Assembly (NCBI GenBank): GCA_045651985.1
Contig: JAZRTK010000044.1
Span: forward strand, 1 to 30,165
Length of the DNA stretch: 30,165 nt
Reading direction: 5' to 3'
Origin: SIG710 sp045651985
Lineage (GTDB): Bacteria; Bacillota; Clostridia; Oscillospirales; CAG-272
Shown one piece after another: positions 22,203-28,560 of the stretch (within the stretch, counting starts at the first letter, position 1; each line of letters starts with the position of its first letter). The notes below the pieces were generated by a model, which saw only the letters and a program-made list of their open reading frames with translations, did not search any database and was not told the origin of the DNA. A program made the translations under genes and the position numbers.

Positions 22203-22673
22203 GTGCACACGACAGACTTTGAAGCGGCGTACGACAGATACGCGGACATGCTTTACCGTATAGCGCTGTCCGACTTGGGCAACTCCCACGACGCGGAGGA
22301 TGCGGTACAGGATACGTTTGTTGCGTACTTTTCATATAAAGGAAGCTTTGAGACGGAAGAACACCGAAAGGCGTGGCTTATCCGGGTGCTTATAAATAAA
22401 GTACGGGACGAGCTGAGACGCAAGCGGGTGCGCTCCTACACCTCCTTTGACGATATTCCCGAGATCGCCTCGGCGGAGGCGGAGGATCGGGGAGTCATAG
22501 AGGAGATACAAAAGCTACCCGAAAAGTACAAAACGCCCATAATCCTGCACTACCTTGAAGATATCCCCTTAGATAAGATCGCAAAGATCCTCGGAATCAC
22601 CCTTTCGGGCGCAAAGATGCGCTTAAAGCGTGGCAGGGATATGCTAAAGGAAAAGCTTGGAGACACAGTGTAA
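22203..22673 (+). CDS. ECF-type RNA polymerase sigma factor
   Basis: A small sigma-70 family protein, about 156 residues from GTG 22203. Region 2 spans about residues 1-75, with DFEAAYDRYADMLYRIAL and the conserved DAEDAVQDTFVAYF. Region 4 covers about 95-150, with LPEKYKTPIILHYLEDI and the helix-turn-helix ending in GAKMRLKRGRDMLKEKL. GTG 22203 is preferred because AAAGGAAAG (22189-22197) lies a few bases upstream; an earlier GTG (22155) has no such site. The next gene codes for a membrane protein of the type that holds ECF sigma factors inactive. The trigger is unknown, but an envelope signal is likely from the architecture. Confidence 0.93.
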   Translation: MHTTDFEAAYDRYADMLYRIALSDLGNSHDAEDAVQDTFVAYFSYKGSFETEEHRKAWLIRVLINKVRDELRRKRVRSYTSFDDIPEIASAEAEDRGVIEEIQKLPEKYKTPIILHYLEDIPLDKIAKILGITLSGAKMRLKRGRDMLKEKLGDTV

Positions 22674-22694
22674 AACGGGCAGTATCTGAAAGGA

Positions 22695-22708
22695 GCCTTA
22701 CCTAAGGC
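22695..22708 (+). repeat. Mini-hairpin between ribosome binding site and start of the anti-sigma gene
   Basis: GCCTTA (22695-22700) and TAAGGC (22703-22708) are separated by CC and end at the ATG (22709). Folding would bring the Shine-Dalgarno next to the start codon. Confidence 0.4.
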
Positions 22709-23308
22709 ATGAAAGACCAAATGAAACCGAGCGTAAAGGAGCTTTACAGCTCTTTGCACGCCCCCGAATCTCTCCGACAGAGAACACTTGAGGCTGTGGA
22801 GACGGGAAAGACCGAGCATAAGAGAGCTAAGGTTCTTGAATTTAATTTTAAGACTTTAGGCACTCTTGCCGCTTGCTTCTTGCTCTGCTTCTCACTCTTG
22901 CTCTCGGGTCTGCTCGGCGGCGGAGAAGTGAATATATCGCTTGACGGAAGCAGTATTTCGGGCGATGCGGTCATCGGACGGGCATCGAACGTAAGCTACT
23001 ATCCCTCGGCACTTCCCATGTCTGCAAAATCGACGGACGAAACAAAGACTGCTCAAGCTTTGAAGCTTGACGTTGACGCAAACCGTAGGGTCACTGTCGG
23101 CGTTTCGGGCGCAATTCTTGCGCTGGAAAACGAGCAGGGAGAGCTTTGCGCTGTCCCCGCGGATGCCGAGATCGACGGCGAGAGCGCAGTCTACGTTATT
23201 TTCGAGGACGCGGACGAAATAAAAGTGACTTTTACTTCAAAAAACGAAGAAAAGACACTTGTGATTACTGAAAATTCGGACGGAGAATACTCCGTTAGAA
23301 TTAAATAA
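22709..23308 (+). CDS. Probable membrane-anchored anti-sigma factor
   Basis: A 199-residue protein with a cytosolic N-terminal segment (about 1-50, including ESLRQRTLEAVETGK), one membrane helix (TLGTLAACFLLCFSLLLSGLL, about 50-70) and an extracytoplasmic domain of about 125 residues rich in beta-strand-like sequence. This layout next to an ECF sigma gene is that of an anti-sigma factor. No zinc-binding HxxxCxxC motif is present, so it would not be a ZAS-type protein. It follows the sigma gene by 35 bases. The ribosome binding site AAAGGAG (22689-22695) is 13 bases from the ATG, but a small hairpin in between would shorten the distance. Confidence 0.8.
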   Translation: MKDQMKPSVKELYSSLHAPESLRQRTLEAVETGKTEHKRAKVLEFNFKTLGTLAACFLLCFSLLLSGLLGGGEVNISLDGSSISGDAVIGRASNVSYYPSALPMSAKSTDETKTAQALKLDVDANRRVTVGVSGAILALENEQGELCAVPADAEIDGESAVYVIFEDADEIKVTFTSKNEEKTLVITENSDGEYSVRIK

Positions 23309-23337
23309 AAAAGAAAAATTAAAAGAGGTAAATTAAA

Positions 23338-23952
23338 ATGAAAAAGACACTCTCTCTCGTACTTGCACTTGTGCTCGTACTCACACTCGCATTTTCCATG
23401 GTAGCATGCGGCGGCAATAAGGACGACGTAAAGGATCCTGAGACAACCGAAACACCCGCAGGCACAGACACACAGGCTCCCGTTGACACAGACGAGACTC
23501 CCGCTGATACAGACGAGACTCCCGCAGGCGAGACCTGGGGCAAGACACTTCTGGGCGTATTCAATGACGCTATCGCAGCAAATCCCGCAGCAACGGCTGA
23601 GGAGCTTGCACAGACAGTAATCTCCCACGAGAGCATTCTCTTTATGGGCGGTGCTATGCCCATGGAGGCAGGCGCTGAATGGATGCCCGGCTTCAACGAG
23701 GTTCCCACAGGTTGGGCAACCTGCGCAAACTTTGGTCCTATGATGGGCTCTATCGCATTCGTTGGTTACATCTTCACACTTGAGGAAGGCGCTGACGTTG
23801 ACGCTTTCAAGGCAACACTTGAGGCAAATGCAAATCCCCGTTGGCAGATATGCGTAACAGCAGACGAGACCATTGTTGAGAACGTGGGCAACACTGTATT
23901 TTTCCTGATGTGCCCCTTCTCCAATAACCCCGATGTTCCCGCTGAGGGCTGA
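23338..23952 (+). CDS. Small lipoprotein of unknown function
   Basis: A secreted lipoprotein of 204 residues. The lysine-leucine-rich signal peptide ends in a lipobox SMVAC, with Cys24 as the predicted lipid attachment site. A disordered linker follows (about 25-65), made of Asp, Thr, Glu and Pro with the repeated unit DTDETPA, then a globular domain (about 66-200) with short hydrophobic strands. The repeated methionines and GG in FMGGAMPMEAG are unusual. I do not recognise the domain; its organisation recalls the small lipoproteins of DUF4358 type in Clostridia, but this is not established. It starts 29 bases after the anti-sigma gene with AAGAGGT upstream, so it may belong to the sigma regulon, and a strong terminator follows. 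Confidence 0.85.
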   Translation: MKKTLSLVLALVLVLTLAFSMVACGGNKDDVKDPETTETPAGTDTQAPVDTDETPADTDETPAGETWGKTLLGVFNDAIAANPAATAEELAQTVISHESILFMGGAMPMEAGAEWMPGFNEVPTGWATCANFGPMMGSIAFVGYIFTLEEGADVDAFKATLEANANPRWQICVTADETIVENVGNTVFFLMCPFSNNPDVPAEG

Positions 23953-23981
23953 TAATTCAAACGACCATTTTTAGTACATTT

Positions 23982-24018
23982 GCGGCGGATACGGCCTTGC
24001 CGTGTCCGCCGCTTTTTT
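23982..24018 (+). terminator. Strong intrinsic terminator after the lipoprotein gene
   Basis: A 14-base-pair stem, GCGGCGGATACGGC (23982-23995) with GCCGTGTCCGCCGC (23999-24012), contains a single G-U pair, has a CTT loop and is followed by six T. Confidence 0.95.
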
Positions 24019-24040
24019 GAAAACGAAATGAGGTGCAAAG

Positions 24041-25441
24041 ATGCTTTTCTCAAGCATAACTTTTCTGTTTTATTTTCTGACGGCATTTCTGATACTGTAT
24101 TTCGCACTGCCCTTTAAGCTGAAGAACGTAGTTCTGCTTATGTTCAGCCTGCTGTTCTACGCATGGGGCGGCGTCAAGTATGCTCTCTTGATGGTAGTTG
24201 CCATTATGGTCGGCTATATTTTTGGTATCCTCGTTGAGAAATTCAGAGAAAAGAAGGGAATCGCCGTTGGCTTGACCTGGACGGCGGCGGCAATTATACT
24301 TGCCTTCATGCTGTACTTCAAGTACACCAATTTCTTCATCGATAATATCAACAATATTTTCGGCTCCAATATTTCCTTCCTTAAAATAACGCTTCCCGTC
24401 GGCATCAGCTTCTATACCTTCCAGACCATCTCTTACGTTATCGACGTTTACCGCGGTGTACCCGCGCAGAAGAATCTTATTGACCTTGCCGCTTACGTTT
24501 CCATGTTCCCTCAGCTGATAGCAGGACCTATCGTCCGCTACGTTGATGTAGCCGCAGAGCTTAAAGAGAGAAAGCACAGCTTTGACATGGCATCAGAGGG
24601 CATCAGACGATTTATCATCGGTCTGGGCAAGAAGATAATCATTGCCGACAGACTCAGCGAGCTTTGCGATATGCTCAAGGGGATTGACGAAAAGTCGGTA
24701 CTTCTTTATTGGGTGTACGGCATCTCCGTGGCAGTCTATATCTACTTCGACTTCTCGGGATACTCCGATATGGCTATCGGTCTTGGTAAGATCCTTGGCT
24801 TCAAGTTCCTTGAGAACTTTAACTATCCCTATATCTCAAAGAGTGCCACAGAGTTCTGGAGACGCTGGCATATGTCCTTGGGCTCTTGGTTCCGCGATTA
24901 CGTTTATATTCCTCTTGGTGGCAACAGAGTTCCTAAGTGGAGACACGTTATAAATATTTTCGTGGTTTGGTTCCTTACGGGCTTCTGGCACGGCGCGGCG
25001 TGGAATTTCATAATCTGGGGACTGTTCTTCGGAATCCTGCTCCTCATCGAGAAATTCTTCATTTATAAGTACCTTGACAAGAGCCGTGTTATCGGTCACG
25101 TTTACACGCTGCTTGCGGCTGTGCTCAGCTTCGTGGTGTTCAACGCCACCGATATGAAGGAGGCATTCGTCTATATTGGCGGAATGTTTGGAGCTAACGA
25201 TATTCCTCTTGCAACGTCCGAGATCCTCTACCACCTGCGCAGCTATGCAGTAATATTCATCATGGCATTTATCGGCGCAACGCCTATCGTAAAGAATACG
25301 GCTATCAAGCTATCCCGGTCGAAGAAGGTTGGCAAGATCGTGAATATTCTCGAGCCTATCTTCATATTTGCCGTGTTGGCAATAGTCGTGGCATATCTTG
25401 TGGACGGCTCCTTCAGTCCGTTCCTGTACTTCAGATTCTAA
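24041..25441 (+). CDS. MBOAT family O-acyltransferase, AlgI/DltB-like
   Basis: A polytopic membrane enzyme of 466 residues, about 11 hydrophobic segments, that passes acyl (usually acetyl) groups across the membrane to an extracellular polymer. Family motifs are present: PVGISFYTFQTISYVIDVYRG, the loop WRRWHMSLGSWFRDYVYIPL, and the catalytic-histidine region FLTGFWHGAAWN with H317. It begins after a strong terminator with GAGGTG (24030-24035). I could not find a clear promoter, so one may lie in the short segment 24012-24030 or upstream. It is paired with the DHHW protein gene (16-base gap), as in alginate or peptidoglycan O-acetylation systems. The acceptor is not known; the dehydratase at 1723 is too far away to argue for a direct link. 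Confidence 0.93.
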   Translation: MLFSSITFLFYFLTAFLILYFALPFKLKNVVLLMFSLLFYAWGGVKYALLMVVAIMVGYIFGILVEKFREKKGIAVGLTWTAAAIILAFMLYFKYTNFFIDNINNIFGSNISFLKITLPVGISFYTFQTISYVIDVYRGVPAQKNLIDLAAYVSMFPQLIAGPIVRYVDVAAELKERKHSFDMASEGIRRFIIGLGKKIIIADRLSELCDMLKGIDEKSVLLYWVYGISVAVYIYFDFSGYSDMAIGLGKILGFKFLENFNYPYISKSATEFWRRWHMSLGSWFRDYVYIPLGGNRVPKWRHVINIFVVWFLTGFWHGAAWNFIIWGLFFGILLLIEKFFIYKYLDKSRVIGHVYTLLAAVLSFVVFNATDMKEAFVYIGGMFGANDIPLATSEILYHLRSYAVIFIMAFIGATPIVKNTAIKLSRSKKVGKIVNILEPIFIFAVLAIVVAYLVDGSFSPFLYFRF

Positions 25442-25457
25442 AGGAGGTTCGGCAAAA

Positions 25458-26603
25458 ATGAGTACAAAAATCAAAAATATTGTGGTTTGCGTTTTAATGG
25501 CTGCGACCCTTCTTGTTCTGACGGCGCTTTGTTTTATCCTTCCCAAGCCCGATTTTCTTGATGCAGAGAGACGCGAGCCTGCTGCATTCCCCGACCCCAC
25601 ACTGGAAAACATCATGAAGGACGGCGTTGAATACAACGACAGCTTCATGTCCAAGTTCGAAAAGTACGCTATCGACGCGTTCCCCTTCCGCAACGAATTC
25701 AGAACGCTCAAGGCGATATTTGTAAATTACGTTCTTCTCCAGAAGGATAACAACGATATCTACTTCGTTGACGGTCAGACCTCAAAGCTTGATTACCCAC
25801 TCAAGGACGAGATGACGCAGTTTGCGGTGGATAAGTTCCACGAGATATTCGATATGTATCTCAAGGACAAGACGGATAATATCTATCTGTCCATAATCCC
25901 CGATAAGAACTACTTTCTGGCAGAGAAGAACGGCTATCCCGCGATTGATTTTGATAAGCTTGTCAATGACATCAAGAACGGCATCGAGTTTGCCGAGTAT
26001 ATCGACATTTTCGATACGCTGACGGTGAGCGATTACTACAAGACCGATACTCACTGGAAGCAGGAGAATCTGGGTAAGGTGGTGGATAAGCTTCTGGGCT
26101 CAATGACGGGCGGCTCTATGGGTGAATACAAGGAAAACACTCTGGACAATCCCTTTTACGGCGTATACTACGGTCAGTCCGCGCTTCCTCTGCCTCCCGA
26201 TACTATTAAGTATCTGACAAACGACACCATAGATAATCTGAAGGTGACGGTTGCGGATTCTATCACGGGCAGACCTATCATCGGCACTGTTTACAACATG
26301 GACAAGGCATTTGGCAAGGACCCTTACGAAATGTTTTTGTCGGGCGCGACTCCCGTTGTTGTAATGGAGAACCCCAATGCCAAGACAGACAAAGAGCTTA
26401 TAATATTCCGCGATTCCTTTGGAAGCAGTATTTCACCGCTTCTCACAGAGGAATACGCAAAGGTAACGCTTCTCGATATCCGCTACGTACAGACCAACAT
26501 GCTCGGCAATCTGGCGAACGTATACGGATATAACTTTGAGAACGCAGATGTGCTCTTCCTTTACAGCACCCTCATTCTCAACACCGCAAAGATTTTCAAA
26601 TAA
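25458..26603 (+). CDS. DHHW/AlgJ-like SGNH protein, partner of the MBOAT acyltransferase
   Basis: A membrane-anchored extracytoplasmic protein of about 381 residues. One N-terminal helix (about 7-28) is followed by an SGNH-hydrolase-like domain related to AlgJ/AlgX, which take the acetyl group from the MBOAT protein and put it on the sugar polymer. The catalytic residues are visible: D197 and H199 in KTDTHWKQE, and the Ser320 nucleophile in FRDSFGSS. The ATG at 25458 is fixed by AAGGAGG (25441-25447), which overlaps the stop of the preceding gene; an upstream in-frame start has no support. It forms a two-gene O-acetylation cassette with the MBOAT gene. Confidence 0.93.
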   Translation: MSTKIKNIVVCVLMAATLLVLTALCFILPKPDFLDAERREPAAFPDPTLENIMKDGVEYNDSFMSKFEKYAIDAFPFRNEFRTLKAIFVNYVLLQKDNNDIYFVDGQTSKLDYPLKDEMTQFAVDKFHEIFDMYLKDKTDNIYLSIIPDKNYFLAEKNGYPAIDFDKLVNDIKNGIEFAEYIDIFDTLTVSDYYKTDTHWKQENLGKVVDKLLGSMTGGSMGEYKENTLDNPFYGVYYGQSALPLPPDTIKYLTNDTIDNLKVTVADSITGRPIIGTVYNMDKAFGKDPYEMFLSGATPVVVMENPNAKTDKELIIFRDSFGSSISPLLTEEYAKVTLLDIRYVQTNMLGNLANVYGYNFENADVLFLYSTLILNTAKIFK

Positions 26604-26626
26604 ATTTCATACGAGTGAAAAAAACA

Positions 26627-26659
26627 CACCCTCTCGGCGTATAATACACCGAGAGGGTG
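26627..26659 (+). promoter_or_regulatory. Large dyad with a central TATAAT before the permease gene
   Basis: CACCCTCTCGG (26627-26637) and CCGAGAGGGTG (26649-26659) are perfect complements, and the inner GTA/TAC can extend the stem. TATAAT (26640-26645) lies in the loop; the nearest -35-like box is GTGAAA (26615-26620) with a long 19-base spacer. The right arm contains the Shine-Dalgarno GAGGGTGA (26653-26660) of the next gene. It may work as a terminator for the O-acetylation genes (weak U-tract TTTT), as an operator, or as a hairpin masking the ribosome binding site in read-through RNA. Confidence 0.6.
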
Positions 26660-26665
26660 AATTTT

Positions 26666-27745
26666 ATGCTAAATGAAAAAAAATATGCACGGGCGGGGTA
26701 TTTTGCCCACCTGCTTATATGTATCGGCGGTACGGCTGTGCTGCTTTACGTCTTTTTGCGCTTTGGACTGAAAATAATCCTGCCCTTTGCCATCGGTTGG
26801 GCGGTGGCGCTCCTTATCTCTCCCGTTGCGAAAAAGCTGGCGGGGAAGAGTGAAAGAGGGGAACGGGTGTGGTCGGTCATTCTGCTTATTGCACTGCTGT
26901 CTTTAATAATATTTTTAATAGTCATTGCATCAAACCGACTTTTTCGCGAAGCGAGGCAGCTTCTCGTGCGCCTCAGCGCGGGAGAATTTTCAAACGTCAC
27001 CGAAAAGATAGGTGAGCTGATAAAAAGGCTGACCCAAAATCTCCCGGGGGCCTTCGACGAGGGCGGATTTTTTGACTTCTCGGAGGAGATAATCACAAAC
27101 CTTGTATCAAGCGCCGTATCGGGGGTCACCAACGTCCTGACGGGCATTTTGTCCTCCACTGTGCGGGGTATCCCGTCCTTTTTGCTGTTCGTCTTCGTTA
27201 CAGTCATATCAAGCTTTTATTTCTGCTTTGATATTTCTGTCTTTCACGGCTTCCTGCGAAAAATTCTGCCTCCAAAAATGTCGGCGTCGCTGCCCGATGC
27301 CAAAAGACGGGTCATGAGTGTTGCAGGGCGGTATTTTCGGGCTTACGTGCTCATACTGCTCATGACATTTTGCCAACTGTTTCTCGGATTTGGAATAATG
27401 CGCGTAAGCTATTCCTTTCTTTTGGCGCTTGTTATATCCTTTGTTGATATTCTTCCTGTGCTTGGAGTTGGAAGCGTGCTTATACCTTGGGCGGTCTTTT
27501 CCTTTGTGTCGGGGCGCTTGAATTTTGGGGTGGGGCTTCTTATTATCTACGGCTGTGTCACCGTGGTGCGTCAGATAGCCGAGCCGAAGATAGTGGGCGG
27601 AAGCATCGGACTTCACCCTTTGGCAACGCTTGCATCGATGTACGCGGGATTAAAGCTTTTGGGCGTTGCGGGACTTCTGATAGGTCCCGTGACGGCGATC
27701 ATTGCAAAGAGCTCTTTTGATGTGGCACAGAAGGGGAAAACGTAA
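26666..27745 (+). CDS. AI-2E/YtvI family permease
   Basis: A polytopic membrane protein of 359 residues in the AI-2E transporter superfamily, most like the YtvI sporulation-associated branch. It has an N-terminal pair of helices (FLRFGLKIILPFAIGWAVAL), a central soluble segment (about 90-140) and a C-terminal set of helices with SYSFLLALVISFVDILPVLG and the typical ending PLATLASMYAGLKLLGVAGLLIGP. The substrate of such proteins is mostly unknown; autoinducer export is shown only for a few. ATG 26666 is preferred, with GAGGGTGA (26653-26660) upstream; GTG 26657 overlaps the binding site. It lies 62 bases after the DHHW gene with a dyad in between. Confidence 0.9.
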   Translation: MLNEKKYARAGYFAHLLICIGGTAVLLYVFLRFGLKIILPFAIGWAVALLISPVAKKLAGKSERGERVWSVILLIALLSLIIFLIVIASNRLFREARQLLVRLSAGEFSNVTEKIGELIKRLTQNLPGAFDEGGFFDFSEEIITNLVSSAVSGVTNVLTGILSSTVRGIPSFLLFVFVTVISSFYFCFDISVFHGFLRKILPPKMSASLPDAKRRVMSVAGRYFRAYVLILLMTFCQLFLGFGIMRVSYSFLLALVISFVDILPVLGVGSVLIPWAVFSFVSGRLNFGVGLLIIYGCVTVVRQIAEPKIVGGSIGLHPLATLASMYAGLKLLGVAGLLIGPVTAIIAKSSFDVAQKGKT

Positions 27746-27793
27746 AAAACAAAAAAGGACAGCCTAACGCAAGTAGCTGTCCTTTTTTGTTTT
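27746..27793. terminator. Bidirectional terminator between the permease gene and rpsT
   Basis: A perfect 18-base-pair stem, AAAACAAAAAAGGACAGC (27746-27763) with GCTGTCCTTTTTTGTTTT (27776-27793), has a 12-base loop. Both arms carry A- or T-runs at the outer end, so it can stop transcription of the permease gene on the plus strand and rpsT on the minus strand. Confidence 0.93.
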
Positions 27794-27800
27794 AACTAAA

Positions 27801-28061
27801 TTACATAGCTGTGAGCTTCTTTGTGAACTGGCTCTTCTTACGAGCAGCTGCATTCTTGTGGATAATACCACGGCGAGCAGCACGGTCGATCTTCACAACA
27901 GCTGCCTTATATGCAGCCTCAGCCTGAGCCTTGTCGCCGGCGGCAACAGCAGCCTCGTACTTCTTGATCTCTGTCTTGAGAGAAGTGCGGAGCATCTTGT
28001 TCTGAAGCGTCTTACTTGCAGTAACTTTTACGCGCTTCTTTGCAGACTTGATATTAGGCAT
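27801..28061 (-). CDS. rpsT: 30S ribosomal protein S20
   Basis: Ribosomal protein bS20, a small basic protein that binds 16S rRNA early in assembly. The 86 residues begin MPNIKSAKKRVKVT, the usual S20 start, and continue with RTSLKTEIKKYEAAVAAGDK and the conserved KIDRAARRGIIHKNAAARKKSQ. The minus-strand GGGAGGT (complement of 28070-28076) lies 8-9 bases before the ATG. It is the only minus-strand gene here, has its own promoter and terminator, and faces away from rpoB. Codon choice is strongly biased, as expected for a highly expressed gene. Confidence 0.97.
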   Translation of the reverse strand: MPNIKSAKKRVKVTASKTLQNKMLRTSLKTEIKKYEAAVAAGDKAQAEAAYKAAVVKIDRAARRGIIHKNAAARKKSQFTKKLTAM

Positions 28062-28150
28062 ATCACTTTACCTCCCTTAAAATTTTGAGATATTCAGACG
28101 GAGCGTTTCCTGCCTGAGAGGGTGCAAAAAACGCAGACGTACTTTTCACT
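28062..28150 (-). promoter_or_regulatory. rpsT mRNA leader with possible hairpin
   Basis: The predicted leader is about 88 bases. In RNA sense, GCGUUU (complement of 28129-28134) can pair with AAACGC (complement of 28103-28108) around a C-rich loop that includes CCCUCUCAGGCAGG. It could be an autoregulatory ribosomal protein leader. I do not know a matching family. Confidence 0.3.
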
Positions 28151-28156
28151 TCGCCT

Positions 28157-28185
28157 ATTATAACCTATATTGAGAGAAAATGCAA
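28157..28185 (-). promoter_or_regulatory. rpsT promoter (minus strand)
   Basis: On the minus strand, TTGCAT (complement of 28180-28185) and TATAAT (complement of 28157-28162) are 17 bases apart. Upstream, at 28190-28245, the minus strand is a series of A-tracts that can serve as an UP element, in keeping with strong expression. Confidence 0.85.
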
Positions 28186-28245
28186 TACCTTTTTTAAAAT
28201 TTTTTCTTTTTTTTCAATTTTTTTAAACAGTGCGCAATTTGTTTA

Positions 28246-28404
28246 TTGAACGAGAGCGCGCGATGAGCATCAATAAAAAAACACCGGTGTGAAATTTACA
28301 AAAAAGTAACATAATGTTGTCAAAAAATTTACCTTGTTTTGCAAAATCGTGAAAGTGACCGAAAAAGAGCTGTTTATTTGTTTATATTTGTGTATAAAAA
28401 AGCC
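28246..28404. other. Gene-free stretch between the rpsT UP element and the rpoB promoter
   Basis: This AT-rich stretch has no open frame worth calling. It has a 10-base perfect palindrome ACACCGGTGT at 28281-28290, flanked by A- and T-rich bases, that could be a regulator's site. I see no repeat or RNA gene otherwise. Confidence 0.4.
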
Positions 28405-28451
28405 TTGACTTTGGGCGAAAGTTGTGATAAAATTTTATACTGCATTATAAT
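28405..28451 (+). promoter_or_regulatory. Promoter region of rpoB, possibly two overlapping promoters
   Basis: The first candidate has TTGACT (28405-28410) and TAAAAT (28428-28433, preceded by TGA), 17 bases apart. A second has a perfect TATAAT (28446-28451) with TTGTGA (28422-28427) at an 18-base spacing. Start sites near 28440 or 28458 would give a leader of about 100-120 bases. Confidence 0.7.
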
Positions 28452-28560
28452 TGCTGTAATATGCGATTTTTTGTGGCAAAAGGTATTTTTCTACGGTTTA
28501 TATTATATGCCGCAAGGTCGGAAATGTTACCTCAATCAACGACATAGAAGGAGTGTAATT

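Noticed and set aside
28101..28135. Glycine-riboswitch-like CUCUCAGG in the minus-strand rpsT leader
   Set aside because: Only a piece like the 3' half of an aptamer is present; the GGAGAG 5' half and the core are missing, and rpsT is not a glycine-related gene.
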